Both the position numbers and the translations under genes were made by a program. From Bacillus glycinifermentans (GTDB taxonomy: Bacteria; Bacillota; Bacilli; Bacillales; Bacillaceae), in the NCBI RefSeq assembly GCF_001042475.2, contig NZ_LECW02000023.1, positions 1 through 45,134 on the forward strand: DNA of 45,134 nucleotides, read 5' to 3'. Positions within the stretch are counted from its first letter, which is position 1; the number at the start of each line of letters is the position of its first letter. This document shows positions 1 to 7,192 of this stretch, piece after piece. The notes beneath the pieces are model-generated. The model had not been told where the DNA came from and ran no database searches. It saw only the letters and a list, made by a program, of their open reading frames with translations.

Positions 1-16
1 AAAATTAGGGGGTTAA

Positions 17-253
17 CCCGCATTAAAGGCGGCCGGGTTAAGTATAAACAGAGTCGGCACAAGAACAAAACCATATACAAAAGAAGAGTTGATAGAGATT
101 TTATGTCAAAAAGCAAACGAGCTCGGTCGCTCTCCTAAATTCTATGAAGTTATACAAAGGCATACTGTAATAAAATACTTTGGCAGTTTTAATGAAGGAT
201 TAATAGCGGCTGGGTTATCACCAAATAAAAAAACGAAGAGGTTAAAAGGCTAG
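17..253 (+). pseudogene. Broken remnant of an HNH-repeat protein gene
   Basis: The frame ending in TAG at 251 encodes the tail of one repeat (ALKAAGL near 20-40) and then one full repeat beginning YTKEEL, with ELGR, IKYFGSF and AAGLSPNKK. This is the repeat seen in the three complete proteins at 1095-1760, 4453-4812 and 5402-5929. An in-frame TAA at 14-16 lies where the FG-S-Y part of the preceding repeat should be, and no start codon is present, so the copy is cut or frameshifted at its 5' side, which is also the window edge. It is closest to the 5402-5929 protein, whose C-terminus also reads GLSPNK. Confidence 0.75.
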
Positions 254-285
254 AACCTGATCAGAGAGAGGGAGGAGAACAAAAC

Positions 286-425
286 ATGAGAAATTAAAAG
301 ATCACCCTAATTCAATCTCATATGTTGGAGCGGGTAAAGGATATTTGTTAGGGTATCCTTATGTTTTAGACCGTTTTATAGAAAAGGAATTTAAGGTATT
401 GCTGGAGCGTGTTTCTTATGAATAA
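286..425 (+). pseudogene. Small ORF frameshifted just after its start
   Basis: A very strong ribosome site (gggaggag, 270-277) precedes ATG 286, but that frame stops after three codons. From about 288 a neighbouring frame stays open to TAA 423 and reads like a protein: KLKDHPNSISYVGAGKGY, then LLGYPYVLDRFIEKEF and KVLLERVSYE. One extra A in the AGAAATT run would join the ATG to this frame, giving a product of about 45 residues. Its stop overlaps the ATG of the next gene at 418, as in translational coupling. The family is not recognised. Decay or a sequencing error could explain the shift. Confidence 0.5.
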
Positions 426-666
426 GCAAATTTTCTTGGATTTTCGAAAGAGAGAGCTCACCAAAGAGGAAGTGGAAACACTAAATGATGAATTAAGTGA
501 CTATTTTCAACAAAGAGAAAAGCGTATCTATGCTTCCAAGAGAAAGAAGCTTTTAGAACAAGCGTCAAAAATCAGCTTTGTTCCGGGACATGAACCTAAT
601 CTTGACCAGATGGATAACGAACGTCTTGAAAACCTTATTAAACTCACAGAAACAACAAGTAAATAA
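418..666 (+). CDS. Small hypothetical protein (82 aa)
   Basis: ATG 418 was chosen because GGAG at 404-407 sits about ten bases upstream; an in-frame GTG at 409 is less well placed. The product is highly charged (many K, R and E), mostly predicted helical, with no membrane segment or cysteine. It begins MNKQIFLDFRKRELT and ends LENLIKLTETTSK. The start overlaps the end of the preceding broken ORF (ATGAATAA), which suggests a coupled two-gene unit. I do not recognise the family. Confidence 0.6.
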   Translation: MNKQIFLDFRKRELTKEEVETLNDELSDYFQQREKRIYASKRKKLLEQASKISFVPGHEPNLDQMDNERLENLIKLTETTSK

Positions 667-726
667 GATGAGAAGAGGCGTACAAGCCACTGTAAACACC
701 TAAAATTAACGAGGAGGTAAAGAAGA

Positions 727-911
727 ATGTTGAAGGTAGAGTATTGGAAGTCTTAGATAAATGTATAGAAAGATCTGAACGTTATTACAAAGATGCTATA
801 CAAACCTATTATGGACAGAGAAGACAAATCCTAACTAGATGCAGAGACTTATTCGTTGTGGCTGAACATCTTTTACAGAGATATTCAGCCTTTTACAGAT
901 TTTCCGAATGA
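727..911 (+). pseudogene. Small ORF (about 61 aa) shifted at its start, ends in an IS left end
   Basis: A strong ribosome site (gaggagg, 711-717) precedes ATG 727, but that frame ends after nine codons. The frame one base over is open from 696 to TGA 909 and looks coding: VEGRVLEVLDKCIERSERYY, then KDAIQTYYGQRRQILTRCRD and LFVVAEHLLQRYSAFYRFSE. One extra G after the ATG would restore it. The last codons and the stop lie in the left end of the IS608-like element that begins at 897, so the native C-terminus was probably lost on insertion. Function unknown. Confidence 0.5.
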
Positions 912-1090
912 GAAAGCCCATGCAGGGCGTAGCCCGTCTTTAGACATGGGATGATAGTGAGGGCAAATGCAGTGTACAGATAAATACCGAAGGTATGTTC
1001 TGTACATCAAGCATTTGAATGAGAACGCTTAGTCATTCAAGAATCCCACTGGCGTTAGCCAGCTTGCCTATTTATGGGTGGGAGTGTCAA
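897..1090 (+). mobile_element. 194-bp MITE of an IS608-like (IS200/IS605) element
   Basis: TTAC at 893-896 precedes a left end starting agattttccga. This end contains the subterminal hairpin CCCATG...CATGGG (about 917-950) with an inner GGGC/GCCC stem, then gatagtgagg. The right end is the structured block 1021-1090, ending in TCAA at 1087-1090. The IS608 prototype uses TTAC and TCAA as its left and right cleavage sites. The same left end occurs at 30773-30838 and 41666-41731, and the same right end at 7119-7171 and 28494-28563. No ORF lies inside, so this is a non-autonomous derivative. It interrupts the ORF ending at 911 and abuts the 3' end of the minus-strand gene at 1095. Confidence 0.85.
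971..1090 (+). ncRNA. TnpB guide RNA (omega/reRNA) scaffold in the MITE
   Basis: The segment folds as a chain of hairpins. TGTACAG...CTGTACA with inner ATACC/GGTAT lies at about 973-1007. The conserved block cttagtcattcaagaatccc follows, then CCCAC...GTGGG enclosing CTGGC/GCCAG and a small AT-rich arm. The block matches the 3' end of the tnpB element at 40811-41731. TnpB guide RNAs end at the transposon right end and take their guide from the flank, so the guide would begin at 1091, inside the 3' end of the HNH-repeat gene. Transcription is not shown by the sequence. Confidence 0.6.
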
Positions 1091-1094
1091 TATC

Positions 1095-1760
1095 TCATGT
1101 CCTTATCCTCATACTCGCCGCTTCAAGAGCTTTATCTATTGAACCGAAGCGGTTTATAATCGTCTGCCATTGACTAAATTCACGTTTTTTTGGTGTTCGG
1201 CCATGTTCTTTAACAAATGTTTGAAGAAGATCCAAAAGTTCATCATCAGTATAACCCCTTTTATGTACAACCTCTATTCCTGCGGCCTTTAAAGCGTTAT
1301 TGAAGTTACCAAATCGTTTTATGATGGTTCCGGTTTGCTTTATCTCATCTTGTTTAGGCGGCCTACCTAATTCTTTTGCTGAAGCTTGTAGTATCTCCAA
1401 TAAATCATCATTCGAATACATCGTTTTTTTCGAACAGCCGTTAATACCAGCTAATTTAAGAGCACCCTTAAAACTGCCAAAGCGTTTAACAATTAATCGT
1501 GACTTGGGAACTTCATTTTTTTTCGGCGGTCTGCCTAGTTCTCGATACTTGTCTTTAATAAGATCCAGCAAATCATCATCGGCATATTTTTCAGTAACAC
1601 CAGCCGCTTCAAGAGCTTTTTTATAACTGCCAAACCTATAAATGAGGGTAGGTGCCAATTTCATTTCTTTTGCAGTTGGTGGTCTGCCTAGCTTTTTTGC
1701 TTCCTCTTGGATTATTGATACCAATTCACTGTCTGTATATCTTTGTTTTTTGATATTCAT
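1095..1760 (-). CDS. Stand-alone array of four HNH-associated repeats
   Basis: The protein (about 221 aa) is four tandem units of about 50 residues, each shaped YtddeLldil..kakELGRPP..kEi...tiikRFGsf.kALeaAGi. This matches my memory of the 'homing endonuclease associated repeat' (Pfam HNH_repeat), usually found beside HNH nuclease domains and thought to bind DNA. No nuclease motif (HNH, GIY-YIG, PD-(D/E)XK) is present. The ribosome site is AGGAAGTG just before ATG 1760. The last unit ends ALEAAS rather than AAGL, and the stop is five bases from the MITE right end, so the C-terminus may have been altered by insertion. A role as a modular DNA-binding regulator is inference. Confidence 0.8.
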   Translation of the reverse strand: MNIKKQRYTDSELVSIIQEEAKKLGRPPTAKEMKLAPTLIYRFGSYKKALEAAGVTEKYADDDLLDLIKDKYRELGRPPKKNEVPKSRLIVKRFGSFKGALKLAGINGCSKKTMYSNDDLLEILQASAKELGRPPKQDEIKQTGTIIKRFGNFNNALKAAGIEVVHKRGYTDDELLDLLQTFVKEHGRTPKKREFSQWQTIINRFGSIDKALEAASMRIRT

Positions 1761-1797
1761 CACTTCCTAACAAAAAAAGATTAGTTTCCCCCTGCAA

Positions 1798-2229
1798 TTG
1801 TTTTATATAATCATTATAATCGTATATCCTTCAATCCTTAAATGGATTCAGATCACGGACTCAAAAATTGAAAAAAGTGATATTTCTCTCTATATAGCTA
1901 AATGGAACGGATTTTTAATAACTGCAAAGGTCGATAAAAATGATAACTTGATATTGCCATATGGCATTATGACTCCTCAATCTGGTAAATTGAACGAAAT
2001 TTCTTTGGGGCAATATCAACAGTTGATAAAAGTTTTGAGCGGCATTGCAGACTCAAATCTTTCGGAAGATGAACGAGAACATTTAGTTTTAAATGATTTG
2101 AATTTCAATAATGCTATGATAAATGGTGGAGATAATTCAACATCAAAAAATGGACTAGAATATGTTTTAACTGGCGAAGGCGAACCACAGCTTATATCAA
2201 CTTTTCTGGTGAAAGAAAAAAATAAATAA
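1798..2229 (+). CDS. Hypothetical protein, start uncertain, possibly frameshifted
   Basis: The frame is open from TTG 1798 to 2229. The first 20 residues (isoleucine-rich) come from promoter-like AT-rich DNA and have no ribosome site. Convincing coding begins near ISLYIAKWNGFLITAKVDKN (about 1880). An ATG at 1842 is in a neighbouring frame (MDSDHGLK) and would join this frame if the AAAAA run near 1864 had one base fewer. The rest is soluble and acidic, with LGQYQQLIKVLSGIADSNLS in the middle. It lies 19 bases upstream of a lipoprotein gene in a plus-strand cluster with the ydbS/ydbT-like pair. Family unknown. Confidence 0.45.
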   Translation: MFYIIIIIVYPSILKWIQITDSKIEKSDISLYIAKWNGFLITAKVDKNDNLILPYGIMTPQSGKLNEISLGQYQQLIKVLSGIADSNLSEDEREHLVLNDLNFNNAMINGGDNSTSKNGLEYVLTGEGEPQLISTFLVKEKNK

Positions 2230-2248
2230 ACCTTTTAGGAGTATTGAA

Positions 2249-2515
2249 ATGAAGAAAATTTTAACTGTTGCGGCTATATCTTTTTGCTTCTTATCAGCTT
2301 GTCAAGGGCAGTCTACAGATACAATAAAGACAGAGTCAGATAAACAAGGTCTTGTACAGGTAATGACTGATGTTGAAAAGGACAAATTAAATAGCGTTCT
2401 TCAAGATTTACATCAGAAAGGTGCAAAAATCATTGATATTAAATTATCAGACGCAAAAGATACAACAGGTTATGTTCGAACAGTTTATACAGTGATTTAT
2501 GAGAAAAGATCTTAG
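2249..2515 (+). CDS. Small lipoprotein (88 aa)
   Basis: The N-terminus MKKILTVAAISFCFLSAC has a positive n-region, a hydrophobic core and the lipobox LSAC, so the mature protein should be lipid-anchored at Cys18 on the outer face of the membrane. The ribosome site is TTTTAGGAG before ATG 2249. The mature part is about 70 residues, polar, with a C-terminal beta-like stretch (TGYVRTVYTVIYEKRS). It sits directly upstream of the two bacterial PH-domain membrane proteins and is probably co-transcribed with them. No specific family is recognised. Confidence 0.8.
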   Translation: MKKILTVAAISFCFLSACQGQSTDTIKTESDKQGLVQVMTDVEKDKLNSVLQDLHQKGAKIIDIKLSDAKDTTGYVRTVYTVIYEKRS

Positions 2516-2526
2516 GGTGATTTGAT

Positions 2527-2994
2527 TTGGGAAAAGTTAATAAAAAAAGCGTAGCAATTTGGAACCTAGAAACGTTGTCAATTGTTTTGATTTTTGAATT
2601 AGTGGCTTCTTTTTGTTTTTATTTTTTTAATGAGTATGATTTTATTAAAAAGCTCTGCCTCCTTGTTATCATTGGCGGCCTCTTATATTTTTTATGGGAT
2701 TGTGTTCAGAACTCCCTTCTTTACCGTTGGTACAAGTACACTCTCAATGATGATTCTTTGTTCATTAGAAAAGGTGGATTTTCTGTAAGTGAAACAATGA
2801 TCCCTTTGAAACGAATCCAACATGTTCATGTTGAACAGACTTTTTTTTCAAGGTTGTTTAACCTTTATCAAGTCGGGATTTTTACAGCCGGTGACTCTCA
2901 CTCAATAGGTTTTTTAGATAAAAAAGAAGCTTCTGAATTAAAAGAGGCTTTATTAGATTATTTAGTAAGCATAGGTGTAGATATAGATGAATAA
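2527..2994 (+). CDS. ydbS: YdbS-like membrane protein with bacterial PH domain
   Basis: At 155 aa this is close to the length I recall for B. subtilis YdbS. Two membrane segments at about residues 15-58 are followed by a bPH2 (DUF304) domain containing YTLNDDSLFIRKGGF and the hallmark MIPLKRIQHVHVEQTFFSR (about 95-115). The TTG start has GGTGA upstream. The last codons overlap the ATG of the ydbT-like gene (2987), which implies coupled translation and a paired complex. From memory, YdbS/YdbT of B. subtilis give resistance to the circular bacteriocin amylocyclicin; that this plasmid copy does the same is inference. Confidence 0.85.
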   Translation: MGKVNKKSVAIWNLETLSIVLIFELVASFCFYFFNEYDFIKKLCLLVIIGGLLYFLWDCVQNSLLYRWYKYTLNDDSLFIRKGGFSVSETMIPLKRIQHVHVEQTFFSRLFNLYQVGIFTAGDSHSIGFLDKKEASELKEALLDYLVSIGVDIDE

Positions 2995-4447
2995 GCGGCG
3001 GGATAATTTAATTGAATTTCTTTATCACACATACACTACGGTGAAAAATTTCTTTCTTCCCTTATTAGCATTTGCTGTCTCGATGATTGGAGAAAGAAAT
3101 CAATACACTCCGTATGTGAAGACGGGCTTTTACATTCTTGTTGGTTTCATTATCATATTTTCATTTTTAAAATGGTACAACAAAACCTACGAAATCAATC
3201 AAGATGTCATAAAAATCTCGGAAGGTGTGTTTTCAAAAAGGTTTAGGGACGTTCCACTTAACCGGGTTAAATCCATTACCACTTCTGACTCGTTGTTAAA
3301 AAGAATCTTCTATATATCCAATCTTTCGCTTGAGCTAATAGGTGGTGGAGAGATCCGTTTTGTTTTAACCGATAAAGACATTTCGAATATTAAGAGGAAC
3401 ATCTTCAAGGATATAAAAGTTTCAACAATGACCAAACCTGCAAGACAATTTGGACTAAAAGAATATTTCTTGATGTCTTTCACCAATAGAGGGGCTTTTT
3501 TAGGGGCTTGCTCATTAGCACTTACTTTTTTTAGCTTCGCATTTCATCAGTACGGAAAATTCACTGGAGAGGAAACAGAACAGAGTGGCCTTGAATCAAT
3601 TAATAGCTTATCAAAGCTGATAAGCGATCCCTCTGTAATAGGAACGTTACTCTTAATTCAAATCCTGTTTGTACTAACGGTTGCAATCATCGCCTATATA
3701 TTGATGTATCCGTTGTTGTTCTTGACATACGGAAATTTTCATCTGAGTAGCAACGATAAAGGCATTCATGTTGAATATGGATTGCTCAATAAAAAGAAAT
3801 TTCATATTCCTAAACAACAGATCAGATCTTTAAGAATTATTGAACCGATTGTTTTAAAATGGTTTGGTTATGCTCAAATAAAAGTCGATAATATAGGATT
3901 TGGAGGAAATCGATCTGCGGCCATAATGGTCAGTCCTATCATTCGTAAAGATAGGGTAGATACTCTGTTGAAAGAACATTTGCAACAGTTCCAGATACAG
4001 CCCCTTTGCTACAAGCCTGTTAAATCATCAGCAATCAATTATATGCTTTCTCGGACTTTAAAATTAAAGTATATTCTTGTTGTCATAGTACTGTCTCTTT
4101 TGTCGATGTATGCATTATATCTTACAGCTCTAATGCCCGTTTTATTGTTTCTAGGCTTTCTACGGTGGAAATACTCTGCGCTCAATTTTAACTCTGATTA
4201 TTTGACCGTAAGATACGTTAAGGGGTTGAGTGTAGTTACCCTAATAACACATAAGAAATATGTTGAAACCACAACAACAGTGCAAACTCTTTTTATGAAG
4301 GGAAAACAAATGTCCCATTATGAAGTTGCGTTGTATTCAGAGCACCTTCATGAAATTTATAGTGTTAGATATTTGTCCGATAAAAAGAAAAAGGCATTTT
4401 TAAATTATGTGTTGCAAAACACTTTAAACGGGAAAAGAAGGAGATAA
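2987..4447 (+). CDS. ydbT: YdbT-like membrane protein with repeated PH domains
   Basis: 486 aa, close to the YdbT length I recall. Two N-terminal membrane segments (about residues 18-62) lead into a first bPH2 domain (YEINQDVIKISEGVF...RDVPLNRVKSITTSDS). Further membrane pairs lie at about 165-190 and 220-250. A second bPH2 domain (KKKFHIPKQQIRSLRIIEP) follows, then membrane segments at about 360-390, then a third, more degenerate domain ending NGKRRR. It overlaps the ydbS-like gene by 8 bases. The HNH-repeat gene begins 6 bases after its stop, so all appear to be one transcript. Likely role: envelope protection or bacteriocin immunity with YdbS (inference from homologues). Confidence 0.85.
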   Translation: MNKRRDNLIEFLYHTYTTVKNFFLPLLAFAVSMIGERNQYTPYVKTGFYILVGFIIIFSFLKWYNKTYEINQDVIKISEGVFSKRFRDVPLNRVKSITTSDSLLKRIFYISNLSLELIGGGEIRFVLTDKDISNIKRNIFKDIKVSTMTKPARQFGLKEYFLMSFTNRGAFLGACSLALTFFSFAFHQYGKFTGEETEQSGLESINSLSKLISDPSVIGTLLLIQILFVLTVAIIAYILMYPLLFLTYGNFHLSSNDKGIHVEYGLLNKKKFHIPKQQIRSLRIIEPIVLKWFGYAQIKVDNIGFGGNRSAAIMVSPIIRKDRVDTLLKEHLQQFQIQPLCYKPVKSSAINYMLSRTLKLKYILVVIVLSLLSMYALYLTALMPVLLFLGFLRWKYSALNFNSDYLTVRYVKGLSVVTLITHKKYVETTTTVQTLFMKGKQMSHYEVALYSEHLHEIYSVRYLSDKKKKAFLNYVLQNTLNGKRRR

Positions 4448-4452
4448 TCAAA

Positions 4453-4812
4453 TTGACTCGCCGCTATCCAGATGAAGAGTTGTTACAAATACTAAGAGAT
4501 AAAAGAGATGAATTAGGAAGGGCACCTCTAGCATCTGAAGTCTCTCAACGTGTTACAATTCGTAATCGGTTTGGGAGCTGGAGAGATGCACTTATAAGAG
4601 CGGGGATTGATCCAACCAAGCCACCCAAAACAATATATTCGGATGAGGTATTGCTTGAAATACTAAGAGAAGAGTTTAAAAAGCGTGGGAGACCACCTAA
4701 ATACTATGAGGTTAAGCAAGCCACGACAATGCAATTTCGGTTTGGGAGTTGGAATAAAGCTTTGGAAGCGGCAGGGTTAAAGGTTCATTATAGAAATGCT
4801 CGAAGAAGATAA
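4453..4812 (+). CDS. Two-unit HNH-associated repeat protein
   Basis: 119 aa containing two repeats: YPDEELLQILRDKRDELGR...IRNRFGSWRDALIRAGI, and YSDEVLLEILREEFKKRGR...MQFRFGSWNKALEAAGL. A basic tail (HYRNARRR) follows and there is no nuclease domain. TTG 4453 is chosen because AAGGAG at 4437-4442 lies inside the end of the upstream membrane gene; the spacing of six bases between genes indicates co-transcription. A hairpin terminator follows at 4820. It differs from the 1095 and 5402 proteins by RFGSW in place of RFGSF or YFGSF, so the copies diverged long ago or came separately. Confidence 0.8.
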   Translation: MTRRYPDEELLQILRDKRDELGRAPLASEVSQRVTIRNRFGSWRDALIRAGIDPTKPPKTIYSDEVLLEILREEFKKRGRPPKYYEVKQATTMQFRFGSWNKALEAAGLKVHYRNARRR

Positions 4813-4819
4813 CGATTAA

Positions 4820-4848
4820 TAGCCTCATCACTATTTGGGGCTATTTTT
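4820..4848 (+). terminator. Rho-independent terminator
   Basis: TAGCCTC pairs with GGGGCTA (seven pairs, one G-T) around a ten-base loop, followed by TTTTT. It closes the lipoprotein/ydbS/ydbT/HNH-repeat cluster. Confidence 0.65.
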
Positions 4849-5053
4849 AAGTGTGAGGGTGTTTGAAGCGTCAAGGAAGAGAAATAGGTTTGAAGTATTC
4901 AGAGGCTCTTACAATTGATTCTAACGTGTATTTAAGTGCTGGGAAATTCAAACGAAGATTGATTTTAATCTTATTTCTTACTCTGTCTCACTATCAAAAG
5001 TATACTTGTTATTCTGAGACAATAAAGAATGTAATATGTGCGCTACCGCAATG

Positions 5054-5173
5054 TTATTTCTCAAAATTCAACTTCCCATAATGTATTTTATGTAAACTAG
5101 AAGAGCCCAAGTTTAAGTTTTGGTTGTATTGAAAATTTGCTATTACTTGAACTGTTTCTTGTTTTATAACCAT
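5054..5173 (-). CDS. Small ORF of 39 aa
   Basis: ATG 5173 has a perfect GGAGG at 5184-5188 ten bases upstream, so translation is plausible. The peptide begins MVIKQETVQVIANFQYNQNL and ends IHYGKLNFEK. It has no signal peptide, membrane segment or cysteine. A longer frame runs upstream to 5308 but lacks a better start. The stretch 4863-5053 on the plus strand has an open frame with a TTG start and no ribosome site, which I do not consider real. Function unknown. Confidence 0.4.
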   Translation of the reverse strand: MVIKQETVQVIANFQYNQNLNLGSSSLHKIHYGKLNFEK

Positions 5174-5401
5174 GTTCTTCAGTCCTCCATTAAAAGTTTG
5201 ATTATGCAATTGAATGCTGTATCTTTCCGACAAAAAAAGACTTATGTCGATAAAATGACATGATCCCCTTCCAGCAGGAAAATGAACAAAGAAAAAAGGA
5301 GTGTTCAATACACCCCTTCTCTTATTTTCTGCTTTATAGTTTTAACAGGATATATAAATGATACCACATTTATGAAAATTTTCGATGTATTCTACTGAAT
5401 A

Positions 5402-5929
5402 TTAAGCTTTTTGTTTTCTTCCTCTTTTATTTGGAGATAATCCAGCCACTTCCAAAGCTTTTCCATAACGACCGAAGTATTTCACAATGGAACTTTTCTG
5501 CTTAATCTCTTCCATCTTTGGAGTTCGTCCTAATTCTTTTGCCTTTTGTTGAAGAATCTCAATAAGGTCTTCTTTGGTATATACCATTTTGGAACGCTCT
5601 TTGTTAGGGAGTAACCCAGCCATTTTTAATGCGTTATTAAAGCTTCCAAAGTGTTTTACTATCGTTCTATATTGTTCGACATCCTGCTGTCGAGGAGCCC
5701 GCCCTAATTCAGCGGCTTTCTGTTTCAATATCTTTATGAGTTGTCCTTTGGTATATCTCAAATGAGTAGGGTTTAATCCGGCGGCTATAAGGGCTTTATT
5801 GTAGCTTCCGAAATACTTTGACATGGTCGTAGTTTGGTTAATTTCACGACTCCGAGGTGGCCTCCCTAACTCTTGTGCTTTTTTTTGAAGAGTCTTAATC
5901 AGATATTCTTTTGTATATCCCTTAACCAT
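5402..5929 (-). CDS. Three-unit HNH-associated repeat protein
   Basis: 175 aa with three repeats (YTKEYLIKTLQKKAQELGRPP..., YTKGQLIKILKQKAAELGRAP..., YTKEDLIEILQQKAKELGRTP...), each ending in an FG-x-x-x-AL-x-x-AGL helix pair and linked by LxPN. The basic tail is RGRKQKA. No nuclease domain is present. ATG 5929 has GGTGA upstream. A 21-residue ORF (5899-5964) overlaps the start in another frame. The broken copy at 17-253 is its closest relative in the window. The repeats probably contact DNA; target and purpose are unknown. Confidence 0.8.
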   Translation of the reverse strand: MVKGYTKEYLIKTLQKKAQELGRPPRSREINQTTTMSKYFGSYNKALIAAGLNPTHLRYTKGQLIKILKQKAAELGRAPRQQDVEQYRTIVKHFGSFNNALKMAGLLPNKERSKMVYTKEDLIEILQQKAKELGRTPKMEEIKQKSSIVKYFGRYGKALEVAGLSPNKRGRKQKA

Positions 5930-5964
5930 TTTATTCTCACCTTCTGTTGCTTAGGCAACTTCAT
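5899..5964 (-). CDS. Possible 21-codon leader ORF overlapping the HNH-repeat start
   Basis: ATG 5964 follows GAGGTG at a good distance. The frame (MKLPKQQKVRIKWLRDIQKN plus one residue) ends at TGA 5899, inside the HNH-repeat gene. Translation of the leader would run over the start of the larger gene, so it could couple or control its initiation. The sequence shows only the ORF and ribosome site; translation is inferred. Confidence 0.35.
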   Translation of the reverse strand: MKLPKQQKVRIKWLRDIQKNI

Positions 5965-6006
5965 TTGAAGCACCTCTTGGCACCTACAAAAAACTTCAAT
6001 TTAAAG

Positions 6007-6025
6007 CGCCCGCTTCGGAGCGGGG
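6007..6025. other. GC-rich hairpin between two minus-strand genes
   Basis: CCCGCT-TCGG-AGCGGG is a six-pair stem with a stable tetraloop-like centre, standing out in AT-rich DNA. On the minus strand a T-run lies before rather than after it, so it is not a clean intrinsic terminator for the DUF2325 gene. It may end or stabilise that mRNA. Confidence 0.45.
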
Positions 6026-6041
6026 AAAAAAGGATGATTTA

Positions 6042-7085
6042 TTATACCTCTACAGATACCAATGATTTTGCGGTTTGAACAAGGGTGCTTATCCCTATGC
6101 CATCTATAAATTTAAAAGGTTTATCGTATTTTTTCGCAAATTCTTTGGCTTTTTCAGCTTTTATGTGTGAACAGCTAGTGACAATAGAGATTAATAGATC
6201 ACAATTCTTCACCATGCTTTCAAGGCGATTGATTGTTTCACTACCATCGGCATGTATAAGTTCTCCCCCATTTCTTTGTATTGCATTCTGCAATTCTGCC
6301 GTCCTGCCTACGATTCTTCCTTTATCACCTACAAGCAACACTTTTTTTCCTAGCAATTCATTTGTTTCCGTGGTATCCGATTTAGGATTTTTTATTTTAT
6401 AGTGAGAAGATTTCAAAGGTGGCGTACGTGGCCCTTCTGTAGGGAGCTGGTGCTTCCATATCACTCTGAACACATCTACATTGTCTTTGTAATAAGCAAT
6501 ATCAACAATTGAACCTTCCTCAAGATCTTCCTTAATTCTTGTCTCATCGCTGATACGAAAAGTATATGGAGCATCGTTATATTTAATGGATTTGAGTTCC
6601 CCATCCTCTAAGTATTCAGAAGCAACTAGCATTGAATCTCGCTTAGACAAAACACAAAAATTTAATTGAATCCTATTCGTTGGCCTTCGTTCTTTTGCTT
6701 TCTCAACTAACTCATAATGATACATTTTGTTTCCTAAAGAGACTGCTGAAATTAAATCGCCATCTTCAAAACCTAGTTGTCTTATAATTTTTTCTGGAAC
6801 AAACACATCAATCTCTCTTATATACCCTCCTTTCAAATGCCTTTCAAATTCATAAGAATTTTTACTTCTTGCTTTTACATCCTCTAATGGAGTATCTTTC
6901 GAAGATTCCTCCAAGTGAGGTTCGAAATCATCATTAGATGAAACTTTTAATGTAGTTAAAATATTCAACCAACGAAAATATTTCAATACTTCAGCTTCAA
7001 TTTCGTCTACATTGTCCGAGTTTAGCCTTTGAATAAGTCTTACCATCTGATCAATCGCATCCTGAACAATAGCGTTTTTGTTCAT
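6042..7085 (-). CDS. DUF2325-domain protein (347 aa)
   Basis: The C-terminal 95 residues (KKVLLVGDKGRIVGRTAELQ to FIDGIGISTLVQTA) match the DUF2325 pattern as I remember it: a small alpha/beta domain with a G-D-x-G opening and a Cys/His-bearing loop (ISIVTSCSHIKA). The middle has a beta-rich region with FVPEKIIRQLGFEDGDLISA, which resembles a swapped-hairpin or AbrB-like barrel edge. The N-terminal 80 residues are helical and acidic. ATG 7085 has an AAAGGAG ribosome site. The promoter region holds a CTGTAT/ATACAG dyad beside an IS right end. Function is unknown; a DNA- or nucleotide-sensing role is a guess. Confidence 0.7.
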   Translation of the reverse strand: MNKNAIVQDAIDQMVRLIQRLNSDNVDEIEAEVLKYFRWLNILTTLKVSSNDDFEPHLEESSKDTPLEDVKARSKNSYEFERHLKGGYIREIDVFVPEKIIRQLGFEDGDLISAVSLGNKMYHYELVEKAKERRPTNRIQLNFCVLSKRDSMLVASEYLEDGELKSIKYNDAPYTFRISDETRIKEDLEEGSIVDIAYYKDNVDVFRVIWKHQLPTEGPRTPPLKSSHYKIKNPKSDTTETNELLGKKVLLVGDKGRIVGRTAELQNAIQRNGGELIHADGSETINRLESMVKNCDLLISIVTSCSHIKAEKAKEFAKKYDKPFKFIDGIGISTLVQTAKSLVSVEV

Positions 7086-7100
7086 AAAATTCTCCTTTCC

Positions 7101-7117
7101 CTGTATTTAATATACAG
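7101..7117. promoter_or_regulatory. Dyad CTGTAT-N5-ATACAG upstream of the DUF2325 gene
   Basis: A perfect six-base inverted repeat lies 16 bases before the DUF2325 start and directly against the solo IS right end. It is a candidate operator or short hairpin in the 5' leader. No binding protein can be named. Confidence 0.35.
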
Positions 7118-7118
7118 A

Positions 7119-7171
7119 CAAGAATCCCACTGGCGTTAGCCAGCTTGCCTATTTATGGGTGGGAGTGTCAA
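7119..7171 (+). mobile_element. Solo right end of the IS608-like element
   Basis: Fifty-three bases are the same as the terminal part of the MITE right end: caagaatccc, the CTGGC/GCCAG hairpin, GTGGG and the terminal TCAA at 7168-7171. The upstream guide-RNA hairpins and the left end are missing, so this is a truncated relic. On the minus strand it now forms part of the region upstream of the DUF2325 gene. Confidence 0.8.
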
Positions 7172-7192
7172 ACTCCAACAAAAAAGGGCATA

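Noticed and set aside
4863..5081. Plus-strand 72-codon frame with TTG start
   Set aside because: No ribosome site and no protein-like pattern; it directly follows a terminator.
22..5929. HNH-repeat proteins as homing endonucleases
   Set aside because: None of the copies contains HNH, GIY-YIG or LAGLIDADG residues; only the accompanying repeat is present.
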